Shown: positions 13,640 through 23,402 of the stretch, one piece after another
How positions within the stretch are numbered: position 1 is the stretch's first letter
Layout: the number at the start of each line of letters is the position of its first letter
Assembly (NCBI GenBank): GCA_028583405.1
Contig: CM053260.1
Coordinates: 14,468,660 to 14,532,659 of the forward strand
Reading direction: 5' to 3'
Source: Pogonophryne albipinna
Taxonomy: Eukaryota; Chordata; Actinopteri; Perciformes; Artedidraconidae
Length of the DNA: 64,000 nucleotides
Translations under genes and position numbers: made by a program
Notes under the pieces: generated by a model
Told to the model about the DNA's origin: nothing
Seen by the model: the letters and a program-made list of their open reading frames with translations, nothing else
The model's database searches: none

Positions 13640-13829
13640 AATCGCTGCATGTCTTCGGATTACATCTCTGGACTTGAGGGGTGTGCTCTAGGTCGTTACC
13701 AGCGTAAACTAGTGCCCTTACAGACTGCCTTGCAGATGTATGGAAAAACGACCCTCGAAAGTGGCCTTCGGTCGATTTTGGCAGCATCTACGTCTATCTT
13801 CTGGAAACACCAGGTGAATACCCCACTTG
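13640..13829 (+). pseudogene. Fragment resembling N-terminus of a YqaJ/SWIM-type transposon protein
   Basis: Two plus frames together resemble the start of the YqaJ-recombinase proteins carried by ISL2EU-like DNA transposons in fish. One frame gives GCALGRYQRKL. After a frame change the second gives WKNDPRKWPSVDF followed by IYVYLLETP, which fits the pattern W-x2-DP-x-KWP-x-VDF-x2-IY-x-YL-x-ETP. The homologous stretch ends at a good donor (CAG|GTGAATA near 13814), so an intron may follow. The frame change and an upstream stop make it a broken copy. The family name is from recall of this motif only; no nuclease or SWIM motif is present here. Confidence 0.45.
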
Positions 13830-14009
13830 TCACAATAATATTATCATGCCATTGCATATATGTGGTATTTTAGAGTTGACTAGATATTGATTAAGGCAAT
13901 AGACTATGATATTCTGCTTGCACCTCGCGTAAAATGGCGGATACCGGAAGTACGGTGTCGCCCTCGGCCCAATACCCGTATGTGTGTGTGATAGAATGGG
14001 ATTAGTTTT

Positions 14010-14155
14010 GTATCATAAAGATAAAGCAACACTTTCTCAGAATAAAGCAAAACTATGAGTTTAAAAGAAGAAAAAAAACTGAGTCAAGCAAAATAAAATA
14101 AATTTAAAAAATAAAACTATAAGTTGCAATCAACTTATAGTTGTTCAGCCGCTAG
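14010..14155 (+). repeat. Left part of a split composite repeat
   Basis: The segment from GGGATTAGTTTTGTATC to AACTATAAGTTGCAA is repeated inverted at 38030-38168. See the entry at 16789-17033 for its other half. Confidence 0.65.
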
Positions 14156-14284
14156 ATGAACGAACTAGCGGGTGAGAAATAATCATATATTAAAAGACAG
14201 CAGCATCATAAGAGGCCAACAAGAGTGACAGAGTGTGTCAGTGTGCTGAAGGATAGTTGTGACCAGCTATCCAGGCAAGTCTCT

Positions 14285-14970
14285 AAAGACTTTCCAAGGT
14301 GTAAAATGCTGCTGCCGGAGTACTGACTGGAAGTATTGCTGATAGCAAGTCTACCATCCTCTTAAAATACTATGTCCAACAATATCAGTCTCAGGAAGAA
14401 AGTTTTTTTTAACGCTTATTCAAAATAGCAGAGAAACATGCATGCTTGTACTCAGGAGGGGACATTGACAGAGGATTGTTGGAAAAGTACACAGTAAGTA
14501 CTTCATAGTAGCCTACTTGTGGTGGTAGTTTCACTAGTACTGAGTCCAACAGGAGCAATCTCATGAAGAACTAATGGCAACAAAAAAGAATTCCCTCATC
14601 AAACTTAGCAGAAGTGGCTTGATTTTGTTCTCAGCAGGGGACTTTGACAGAGTATTTCTCCAAAAATACACAGTAATTGTACTTCAATGTATTGTAAGTA
14701 GTAGGCTAACTAATACAAAGTCAAACAGTATCAATTTCATTAAGAACTAATAGTAAAATTATATTTTTATCATTCATCAAAGATAGCAGAAAAACATGCA
14801 TTATGTACTATGGAGGGGACTTTGACAGAGGATTACTCACAAAGTACACAGTAAAAGTACTTCATTTTATTTCTGGTAGAAGTCAAACTAGAACCGAGTC
14901 CAACAGTGTCAGTTTCCTTACGAACTTGTGGTAACAAATATGTGTATCACTCGTCAAATCTAGCAGGAAA
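14285..14970. repeat. Diverged tandem repeat, unit about 175 bp, nearly four copies
   Basis: Each unit contains a TYAKNAAGAAC-like segment (14393, 14564, 14738, 14918), then AGCAGAAA, GGAGGGGACWTTGACAGAG, ACACAGTAA and a GAGTCCAACAG segment. The spacing is 171-180 bp. Copies are clearly diverged. A further partial copy lies at about 47285-47430, inside another transposon. Confidence 0.75.
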
Positions 14971-15440
14971 AATGAATGAATGAAAACTTTATTACAGACT
15001 CAGGGCCCAGATAATATGAAGAGCAGCTGATTTGAAAAAACAAACGCGAGAGGCGGCTGAGTGACCGCAGTGCAGAACCGCTGTATAGTTTAAATCTCCT
15101 AACAATGTTGTCCATTTTAGACATAGGCTTATTATATTTACAGCCCTTAATAACATTCATTTTCTGGGCTCAATATGTGTCTTGGCCGTTTTCGTTGTGA
15201 TCGCTAAATTCCCCTTGTTTATAATAATCACCGGTCCTTCAGCAGGATACTGTAGTGATTCAAAGTGTGATTTTAGCAAACGAGTGCTTTTGTTTTGAAA
15301 TCACTTCCGTGAGTTTCGCCCCGCCCCTCGCTTCAAGGACCATTTAGTAATGTAAAAAGCAAAAACGCCTCTCAGACGCTCTTCCGTTTACGTGTTTAAT
15401 AAAGAAAAACAATTGGACGGTAGATAGTTACCATAGACTG

Positions 15441-15787
15441 CAGGTGAGGCAGAGCCACCTGTCATTCTCCAATGTAACGGAAAAAAAGAATAATAATACA
15501 AATAATAATAATAATAAAATGTGTCCACTGATCTGTGTTGTAAATGTGATTTCTGTTTGATTCCAATCGCTTTTTATAGTAAAAATCGGCTAATTTGCCG
15601 AGCTCCGCTACAACTACGGGAGCGATGAGATTGAGAAGTGAGGCAGGGACGAGCTCTGCCTCTCGTAAGCCCACAGTAACTGGCTGGAGCATGGGCACTA
15701 ATTTAGCGCGGGCACTTATTTTGTGAGCGCGCTCAAGCCAGTTACTGTGTGGTGAGGTGAGGCACAGATGAGCTCTGCCTCACCTCA
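15441..15787. repeat. Possible MITE with AGGTGAGGCAGAGC inverted ends
   Basis: AGGTGAGGCAGAGC near 15442 recurs inverted near 15773-15786. An inner inverted pair, CAGTAACTGGCT (about 15674) and AGCCAGTTACTG (about 15736), forms a second stem. No clear target duplication was identified, so this is a structural call only. Confidence 0.4.
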
Positions 15788-15978
15788 GAATGCGTCACCC
15801 CACAGAAACTGTCTGGAAAGCGGGCCCTAAGCGCATGCCTGCACCATCTCACTGTATGTCACCAATGTAATGTTTGTGGATCCCTTTATTACATTTGTCC
15901 TCGCCATCCATAGTCTCTAAATAACTTATTTCACATATATATGATATTTAGGCTCGCTGGTCTCATCATACAACGGCA

Positions 15979-16203
15979 ATGAAAAAAGCACCAGGGGAGG
16001 CAGCCACAACCTCTGCCGCACTGAAGGGGGCGCACGTGAGCCCACAGGTTCTTGTTGCTACTGTTATTCTACGCAGAGACGGTAGACGAAAACAACAAGC
16101 TAGACTTTTGAAACTAGAGGAAGATAAGGAGGACTTTTACAAAAAAGTAATAAAGATTGTTGTCCAGAAGGATAGCATGGACTTCATCTTCAAGTCAAGG
16201 TAA
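15979..16203 (+). other. Exon-like open frame, unidentified, 74 codons
   Basis: An ATG-initiated frame encodes a basic, charged product (RRDGRRKQQARLLKLEEDKE) with possible short coiled-coil character. It stops right at a consensus donor: the Arg codon AGG overlaps GGTAAGA at about 16199. It sits inside repeat DNA between the 175-bp array and a piggyBac-type MITE, so a transposon exon is more likely than a host gene. No family was recognised. Confidence 0.25.
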
Positions 16204-16357
16204 GACCACATTTGTAATGAAAATTGGATCTTACTAAGAGAGAACAATCCAATATTTAGATTTTGGGTAGGCTATCCTTTTGTTGAACGGTCTGTTTAAA
16301 ATGAATCGAAGCATCAGACTAAAAAAGCTTTTGAAAATAACAGAATATTTCGATTAA

Positions 16358-16700
16358 AGGTGGGGTAGGTAAGTTTGAGAAACCGGCACGATATACACTT
16401 TTTGTTATATTCCATGGAATGCTCTTAACATCCCGATAGCAATGAATATCTTAAGTGCTTTGACAAGAAATACATAAAAACATTTCATCTGTGGAAGCCG
16501 TAGTACTGTAAAAAGCACGACCACTCATTTTAGCCGACCCGGCTAAAATAACCTGCCTGTCAGCCTTCCATCTGTGCACAAACTTATCTCGTGCCCTCAT
16601 TGGTCATGTGCGCGTTTGTGTGTGTTGGAGGAGGGGCTGTGTATTTTCAAATTCTAGCGCACTCGAGCTGGTTTCTCCAAAATTACCTACCCCGCCACCT
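16358..16700. mobile_element. piggyBac-type MITE, copy 1
   Basis: A 343-bp element with terminal inverted repeats AGGTGGGGTAGGTAAGTTT / AGGTGGCGGGGTAGGTAATTTT, flanked on both sides by TTAA (16354-16357 and 16701-16704). TTAA duplication is the hallmark of piggyBac (and Kolobok) elements. The same family occurs in opposite orientation at 33183-33640. There is no coding capacity. Confidence 0.8.
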
Positions 16701-16788
16701 TTAAGGTCAAATTATATAATATTTGTAAATCTGACTCTGAAAGAGTCAGTGCCTCACCAGCCATGAACCTCACCGCACGTCACTGATA

Positions 16789-17033
16789 GACTGTATATAT
16801 AGGTAGATACACGGATTATTTTGCTCTCGCTGCAGCACTCTCTTTTGCGCTCCTTCACTTTTTGTTTGAGATTCTGACACAAACCTCCCAGGTGGGCGGG
16901 ACTTTCAGAGGTGCGTCCCCATTGGCTACTCAGTTTTTGAGGGACAGCCCAGTCATCCAGCGATTGTACAGTGCAGGCAGCTGCGGTGCGGTAGCTGAGA
17001 TAGAACCAGAAGAACCAGCACTTAAATTATTAT
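16789..17033 (+). repeat. Right part of a split composite repeat
   Basis: About 16815-16985 (GCTCTCGCTGCAGC through TTTGTTTGAGATTCTGACACA and GGTGGGCGGGACTTTCAGAG) is repeated inverted at 37775-37935. The same second locus also carries the inverted match to 14010-14150, so the two pieces here once lay next to each other. The AGACTGTATATATAGG-type words (16789 and, inverted, about 17286-17303) belong to a common fish repeat end. Confidence 0.55.
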
Positions 17034-17539
17034 CAGTGGCGGCCGGGGGCGCTAGGGGCGCCACCCCACCTCTTCCCACATACAAAATTAAAATTAAAAA
17101 TATATTTTAAAAAAATATTTTTTTATTTTATTTTTATTTTTAATAAACAAGGTAAATATTATATAATTGGTATCAGTAAAATGTATAATCTACAATAAAA
17201 TCTCGTTTAAAATTGTGTTACGACGATGTCTAAAGTTACTGATAAGTCACATGTTTCCTGCCTGGCCTTGCCCATGTGTCATTACCTTTATATATACAGT
17301 CTATGGTCATTACCCTCTCTCGTCTGGGTGGTAAGAAAGGAGCCCTCAACCAGTGCAGCAGCAGCCACTAGCAGCTGACTGTTGCTATCTGTAAACTATG
17401 ATGCCGAAACATAATTTTAGCCAATCAGCGTCGTCAAATCTGATGATCACCGGGCGCCAATGTCAGCGCCCGGTCCAGTCTGTGAGTAGTTTGGACACTA
17501 GTGACTCGTATCCGGTGGGGTGACGCAGTACGGCAGTAG

Positions 17540-17930
17540 TTGATGAGGATGGCTTCATGTGCAGGTGGAGTCTCCGGACCTCGGTCCCCGCCCAATTCCG
17601 TTCAAGAGCTAATCTCCAATCCTTTCGAAAGGAGAAGTTTGGGAGATAAACTGTTGCTTAAAGACCTTGGACCGGACCAACCCGATTTGTATATATCGCA
17701 GCAAGCTCGTGAAAAAGACAAAACGTATCAACGAGGCTTCTCACGTAGCTGGTACACCATGGCTAGCTGGATGCAAACAGGTAAATGCTGTCTTTTGTTT
17801 CCCATGCTTGCTCTTCAAACAGCCGGGGACAGATACGATCTGTTCAGAAACTAGACAAAAGTTAAACAAGTACAAACCACAGACTGTCTGTGTCATGGAG
17901 AATACAGTCGCTGGTTTATTTATGTCTGTA
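17540..17930 (+). pseudogene. Broken hAT transposase N-terminal region (TTF/ZMYM1-like)
   Basis: One frame reads RGFSRSWYTMASW and then loses phase. The neighbouring frame continues with NAVFCFPCLLFK. FSRSWYxxxSW followed by FCFPCLLF is the N-terminal TTF-type zinc-finger signature of ZMYM1-like hAT transposases, which bind transposon ends and cut DNA. A one-base frameshift separates the two parts, and the RNase H-like catalytic core is absent. Upstream, from 17540, a plausible start encodes an acidic/proline-rich lead-in. It lies just inside the left end of hAT element 1, as expected for its own gene. Confidence 0.7.
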
Positions 17931-18643
17931 TAGGCCGTTGTTGTGAGTGTGGACGGTCAGAGCATATATAACGTTAGCTTAGCCAAGCTCCATTTAGAAA
18001 ACACGCATTTTAAAAGGGTTTTTCGCCTGCCGTCTGTCTGCAGACTTGTCAAAGCGTTAATTCATGGTTTTTACTAACCGGTATCAGTATGTTGTTAATT
18101 CGGCATCATTTTGAAACGTGTATTACAATTAAATCACAGTAAAATATGTTCATCTTGTTGTAGTTGTAGCCCCCTTGCCAGCGGTTCTCTCTCTAGTTTA
18201 GCATACTCAGCCCGACTCAGCCTGGTTGTTCCTGGCCCTAGAACTATAGGTTACTTACGTAACCCCAGTTCTCAGAGTAACATGAAGTGAGATGTCTCAC
18301 TATGGGATGCGCCTCAACGCGTATGCAAACAGAAGCATCAATCTCATTACGCCAATCCAGATTGGCTGGTGATCTTGACGTCAACGTCAGGGAATCCACC
18401 CACCCTTTAAGTAGCTTGCGCTACGACGCAGCGTCATTCAAAATAAGCACCTTTTCTCGCTTCGCCTTAGCAAGAAGGGCTGTCTGGTGAGACATCTCAC
18501 TTCATGTTACCCTGAGAACTGGGGTTACGTAAGTAACCTATAGTTCTCATTCATAACACTCCGTTCGATGCCTCACTATGGGATATTGAAACTCCCGTAT
18601 TGCTAGACATGCTTATCTTGAAAATCACCAAAACAACCAGAAC

Positions 18644-19290
18644 TTAACAGGTAGAACCCTGTCTCAACACGGGGCCCAGCACTGCGCGGGCCACACTTGG
18701 AGCAGAGACATCTAGCCTGTAAAAGCGGACAAAAGTGAGCGGCGAGGACCAGCTCGCTGCTGCACAAATGTCTTGGATGGAAACACCCTTGAACAAATCC
18801 CAGGATGTAGCCAGTCCACGAGTAGAATGAGCACGCAGGCCCGTTGGTGCCTGCAATCCCTGACTCGTATAAGCCAGAGCAATCCCTTCCACAATCCAGT
18901 GGGAGAGCCGTTGCCTGGTAACGGGCTTGCCCTTCTGAGGGTTAGCCCAAGATATAAAGAGTTGGTCATTACAACGAAACTCTTTTGACCTGTCCATATA
19001 GATGCGTAAAGCACGAACTGGACACAGCAAATTCGGCCGCTGTTCCTCAGAGGAACACAGCGGCGGAGGAAATGCCACAATGTCAATGGGGGTACATGAG
19101 CCAACCACCTTAGGTATAAAGGCAGGGTTGGGCTTCAGCAACACTCTCGTTTGCCCCGGGGAAAACTGAGTGCATGAAGGATGTACAGAGAGCGCATGAA
19201 TGTCACTGACTCGCTTGGCAGATGCCAGAGCCAGTAACAGCACTGTCTTCAGTGGCAGGTGTTTCATGTCAGCTTCTTCCAGGGGTTCAA
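18644..19290 (-). pseudogene. DIRS tyrosine recombinase, C-terminal half
   Basis: The minus-strand frame (ATG at 19267; family-like sequence starts a little upstream with FEPLEEADM) holds the catalytic signatures of DIRS tyrosine recombinases: SAKRVSDIHAL with the first Arg, LRAHSTRGLA with the His-x-x-Arg pair, and TFVRFYRLDV with the Tyr nucleophile. The R-H-R-Y set looks intact. Such enzymes join circular cDNA of DIRS elements into the genome without making target duplications. The N-terminal part and all upstream pol domains are lost by an internal deletion at about 19293-19310, so the element cannot be autonomous. Confidence 0.82.
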
Positions 19291-19770
19291 ATGGAGGTCA
19301 ACGGGTGGAACCATGGTGAGGTCCAGTTGGGAGCCCCAGCTTGACACAGCGCGGGGCTCCGCTCTCGCGGTTCTTGCCGCCACCGGGTCCCAGCCTGACA
19401 CGGCGTGGGGCTCCGGTTCAGCGGCTGTCGCTGTTGTTGAGCCCCAGTCTGACACAGCGCGGGGCTCAATCTCTGCGGCGGACGCCACTATGTCTTGATT
19501 GCCGGCCGGCGAATCAGCGGACATGAGGGGGTCCCGTCCCGACAAGCTAGCTTGGCGTGCTAACCGTCGGCGGAGGCTCTTAATGGTGAAGCGGGTACAA
19601 TGCCCGCACGAGCCGGGGTTATCGATAGCCTCCCGGGCGTGTTCCAGCCCGAGGCAGGACGAGCAGACCTGGTGTGAGTCTGGGCCTGAGATCTTAAACC
19701 CGCAGCCGCATAGCCGAGCCTCTGAGTCCCTGACTCCTCTGGTGTGAGGGAGAGAAGGGTCCATCTTCAT
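19264..19770 (-). pseudogene. DIRS gag-like ORF, 168 codons, C-terminally cut
   Basis: The frame starts MKMDPSLPHTRG and contains a Cys/His cluster, CSSCLGLEHA then GSCGHC, seen in the first ORF of fish DIRS elements. Its C-terminal half is made of three copies of a 54-bp repeat (near 19329, 19384 and 19438; product motif EPRAVS/EPHAVS). It runs into the recombinase segment in a different frame; its stop overlaps the recombinase ATG as ATGA. That overlap is probably a by-product of the deletion, not designed coupling. Confidence 0.65.
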
Positions 19771-20434
19771 TCGCCGGGGTATCGGCGTGGAGTGGACACG
19801 CTAGTAACAGGTACGTTACTGGGAAAAAAATCCAACCTTGCCGTTAGTCCGAAAGGAAAAAAGGCGACGGTGTAGATTTAATTCTTTAAAGAATATTAAC
19901 TGGTGTGTTAATACCTTTTTTTATCTCTGTCTCCTCTGGTGTGAGAGAGAAAAGAGAACGTCCTCGTTACCGTGGTGTCGGTGTGGAGGGAAGAAAAAAC
20001 TAGCAACAGGTATGTTACTAGCTTTGAAGAAAAAAATCAAACCTTACCGTTATTTCGACAGAAAGAAACGGCGAGGCAGATTACAATATTAACTGGTGTG
20101 TTAATATTGCTCAGTCTTCTTGCAAAGCAAAAAAATAACCAGCAAGCGCCCGTCGACCGAATGTTAGCTTTGGGTTCAGTCTGTGGACCGTTAAGCTAGC
20201 CCGGTTACTGATAATTCGAGATGTGCTCTGAAGCGAGAAGAGGTGTTTGAATGACGCTGCATCGTAGCGCAAGCTACTTAAATGGTGGGTGGATTCCCTG
20301 ACGTTGACGTCAAGATCACCAGCCAATCAGGATGGCGTAATGAGATTGATGCTTCTGTTTGCATACGCGTTGAGGCGCATCCCATAGTGAGACATCGAAC
20401 GGAGTGTTATGAATGAAAACCACGATTTTATGGA

Positions 20435-21360
20435 GTGTTGTGGCAGATATCTCTGCTCCGCGCCGATCATATATGAGTTTGCTTTAAAAGAAGGGAAACC
20501 CAAAACAACCAGGATAGGGGTTAAACAATAATCTGCTTTAATGATAAACGGTAAGAATACAAATACACTTCTCCAAAGGGGTAGGCCCAACCCCTGCTCT
20601 TGTCCAAATGCCGGGAGAACCTTTCATCTTGACGGCAGGAGCAAAAGAGACCGAACCAACAGATAGAACAGGCTTACATGCAGAAAACAAAACAGGAGGG
20701 GTTGGGTCAGCTGGTCATCTTTTCAGGTCATCTCATTGGAAGATGTAAAAGATGGCTTTTCTTAGCGAATCAGTGCGAGCCAGCCAGGATAATAAACAAG
20801 TGTCTCTGAGATGGTAGTAAAATATATCTGGTGTCCGTTATCTCACTTTCCTGCATAGACTTTCACACACACACTTTCCTGCACATTCCAGAGACCTGAG
20901 TTGGGTCTAAAGAATATTCTCTTGCTCACATCTTACTCCCATTATTTATACAAAGTAATTAAACACACACATATACTATTCAAGATATGTAGACTTCCCT
21001 GAAACATGACATACTGGAGATCTTAAGCAGAAGGTACTCTCTTCCAACTAGCCCACTGCCCTGCTTACCTACACCTCCCCCACAGAGCAATAAAACCTGT
21101 TTACTCCAAGCACCCCAGAATGTTTGAGCAAGTTTTAGTCCTCACATTTATGAAAGGATAAAACAGAGAAATCAATACAAAACACAAACACAGGTACTGT
21201 TTAAACAGTATTCACTTAACTGCTACTATTGATAATTTCCAGAGAAACTCAAGGGGCCTCTTTTAATATCTGGAAGTTGCAACAAGACTTTCTGCCATTT
21301 CAAATGTAACACACTTCCCAAATATCAGATGATAATAATCTTCAATAGGGGCCAGAAAAA
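20435..21360. other. Unresolved, possibly LTR-like stretch
   Basis: The left end, TGTTGTGGCAGATATCTCTGCTCCGCGCCG, resembles the start of the LTR family at 55444 and 62431, which also begins TGTTG and has CTCTGCTCCGCGCCG. No second end with a duplication was identified and there is no coding frame. It may be a related solo LTR inside hAT element 1. Confidence 0.3.
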
Positions 21361-21366
21361 CTGTGA

Positions 21367-21500
21367 ATTAGGACCCGCTAGCCGGTACTAGGCCAAGTGG
21401 AAACGCAACCAAAAACGGGCCCCGCACGGCTCGGCATGCTTAAAGCGAGCTCCGCGCTGCACTGGAAACGCGCCATTACATCACCAGAAGTCCTAATTTA
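21367..21500. repeat. Small inverted-repeat segment with AATTAGGAC/GTCCTAATT ends
   Basis: AATTAGGAC at 21367 is mirrored by GTCCTAATT at 21490, with a GC-rich interior between. It looks like a small fold-back repeat within hAT element 1; no duplication was established. Confidence 0.4.
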
Positions 21501-22025
21501 AGGGGTAATTTCTCCCCAAAAAACTTTTTTACTCACTATATCAACAGCCCCACCAAAAATATTTTACACCAGCCGCCACTGATTATTATAATACTACAAG
21601 TGAAAATATATGTAAGTATTGATTATTTGTGTTGTTTGTGCTGTACTATACGGTCTGTTTCTTTATTGTGTTAAGTGAGAAGTAAAGCTGTGCTATGAAA
21701 TGTAGCTTTTGCTACCTTTAGATCCATAACAATGCAAGCTAAGTAGCCTAACAGTTAGCTACATAGCTAGCAGTAGTGATGGCAAAATGGAGCTTTGAAT
21801 GAAGCATCGAACCACTTGGACAATTGTGTCGGAAATAGGTTCATTTCTCGAAGCTTCAGTTACAGCGACCTCTCCTGGCGAAGTGCAAGGCTGCAGTGGG
21901 TTTAACGTATCTTTGCCTTGAAAAATATTCGATGCACACAGAAAACTAAGACTGAATATCATGTTCTATTTGCAATTAAAGATTGATAATTGTGTGTATT
22001 GGGTTATTGAGAAGAGACTAGAGAG

Positions 22026-23202
22026 CAGGCTTGGATTTTCGTCATTTTAGGGGCAAGGCCATTTGGCCTTTGGTGTCACACATTTTTTCACGGCGGAAAG
22101 GCCACATGCCAGGGCACAAAGGCCATTGAGGGAAAAATTAGGATTTGGAGCTTAAAAATAAATAACTTCACTTTCTAATGACAAAAACAAATCACTTTTT
22201 TAATATCAATAATCGTATCATCATATAGGCCTATGCCTCCTTAGTATTAACGTATCTAAAATGAAATACTTTACTTTGAATAATTAGTTTTTGGTATGTT
22301 TTCCATCTACTACTACTCCCATTCACAAATCCGAAATGAAATCTAAAAATCAAAAATTCTATTAATATGTAACAAATATATTCAATTTCAGAGCAGAAGA
22401 AACAGCCTTCAAGGGTCAAACTCTGCACATACATCATTCAGCAGTGCACAGTGAAGCTCCAACATCCAACTGTATGAACAAGCAATACTTTTAAATGCAA
22501 AAGTGTGTGCGTGCGTGTGTGTGTGCGTGCGTGCGTGCGTGTGTCTCTTTAATCAACTCCTCACAGCTCCTCATATCTGTTCAGAAACTGGTTTAACAAA
22601 AGTTAAAGATGTACAAACCACAGACTGTCTGTGTCATGACGAATTCAGTCGCTGCTTTAATTCTGTCTTTAGGACGTTGTTGTGAGTGTGGACGGAGCAG
22701 CTACAACGTTAGTTTAGCCTGATCGATCCAATCTCCATTCACAAAACACGCATTTTAAAAGGTTTTTTGCCTGCCGTCTTGTCTGCACACTTGTCAAAGC
22801 ATTAAAGCATGGTTTTTACAATGAAATGTGTATTACAATGAAATCACGGTAAAATAGGTTAATTTGGTCGTAGTTGATTTCCACCACAGTATTTACATGG
22901 ATATAAGCCCCGCCCCCGCTCCAGCGCGTCCTGTTTGAATGACAGGAGTAAACACAGCTGACAGCCGCGGTGAAACTCCAGCGGTTAGAGCAATGCGAGT
23001 ATTCGCATCGCGTCCGTTGTGAACGCAGCATTATGCAGTTCAGAAACCACTGTTCTGACGCTTTTAAAGCAACTTTTAACAGTGTGAGGGGCCCAAAGGC
23101 CATGGTGGCCGTAGGACGTACAATTATTTGTGGGGCATAACGGCCAGACCGAGGGGCTAGGACGGCCATGGCCGTCATGGCCGCCGTGAAAATCCCACCC
23201 TG
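22026..23202. mobile_element. hAT element 3, non-autonomous, 1177 bp
   Basis: Ends CAGGCTTGGATTTTC and, inverted, CAGGGTGGGATTTTC match at 13 of 15 positions and are flanked by the 8-bp duplication CTAGAGAG (22018-22025 and 23203-23210). The interior holds a GT-rich microsatellite (22504-22541), GGCCATNNGGCC-type words near both ends, and a segment (22576-22875) shared with the interior of hAT element 1. No transposase frame. It sits inside hAT element 2. Confidence 0.88.
22504..22541 (+). repeat. GT/GC-rich microsatellite
   Basis: A run of GTGTGYGTGCGTG units. It lies inside hAT element 3. Confidence 0.8.
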
Positions 23203-23210
23203 CTAGAGAG

Positions 23211-23385
23211 TGCTTGACATTTTTTTGGGAGGAGAGGGCCTTTTATCAGTTATTAAAGTTGAAAAGCAATGATTAAAATACATCCATTCCGGGTTTTGAA
23301 CCAGCTGCGCGGAGGACATCGCCGCATTCGGGCCACCGGCTCTACCCACTGGGCTATCTATTCCTTGAAGTATTGAACTGTTTTT
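23211..23385 (-). mobile_element. tRNA-derived SINE-like element
   Basis: On the minus strand the head reads TAGCCCAGTGGGTAGAGC (A-box-like) and, about 40 bp on, GGTTCAAAACC (B-box-like), the split RNA polymerase III promoter of tRNA-derived SINEs. It ends in CTCTCCTCCC and an A run (23220-23226 as T). It lies at the 3' side of the L2 LINE. Whether it inserted into the LINE or beside it is not clear. The tRNA of origin cannot be named. Confidence 0.55.
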
Positions 23386-23402
23386 ATTTTTTTTGCTGAT
23401 GC

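Larger units (their letters stand above)
18236..20425 (-). mobile_element. DIRS-like tyrosine-recombinase retrotransposon, internally deleted
   Basis: Inverted terminal repeats are shared between about 18286-18420 and 20286-20400 (CACTATGGGATGCGCCTCAACG on one strand and its complement). A further inner match is CATTCATAACACTCCGTTCGATG (18547 and, inverted, about 20393-20413). The terminal block at 18240-18300 is mirrored at 18488-18545 (CTATAGGTTACTTACGTAAC). Between the ends, on the minus strand, lie a gag-like frame and the C-terminal part of a tyrosine recombinase. The reverse transcriptase, RNase H and methyltransferase-like parts are missing. Inverted terminal repeats with a terminal recombinase gene are the DIRS layout. 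It is inserted in hAT element 1. Confidence 0.8.
17034..21581. mobile_element. hAT element 1 (ZMYM/TTF-type transposase remnant), host of a DIRS insertion
   Basis: Terminal inverted repeats CAGTGGCGGCCGG (17034) and, on the other strand, CAGTGGCGGCTGG (ending 21581) are flanked by a perfect 8-bp target duplication, ATTATTAT, at 17026-17033 and 21582-21589. Eight-bp duplications and CAG ends define hAT elements. Inside are a broken transposase with a TTF/ZMYM-like zinc-finger segment (17540-17930), a DIRS derivative (about 18236-20425) and an unresolved LTR-like stretch to the right. Without the insertions the hAT would be much shorter than its 4.5 kb. Segment 17836-18171 recurs in hAT element 3. 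Confidence 0.85.

Noticed and set aside
19259..19747. Plus-strand frames opposite the DIRS ORFs
   Set aside because: Shadows of the minus-strand gag and recombinase frames; the 54-bp repeats keep several frames open.
23340..23376. A genuine tRNA gene
   Set aside because: Box A and box B are present, but the acceptor stem and anticodon arm do not pair and an A-rich tail follows, so it is SINE-like.
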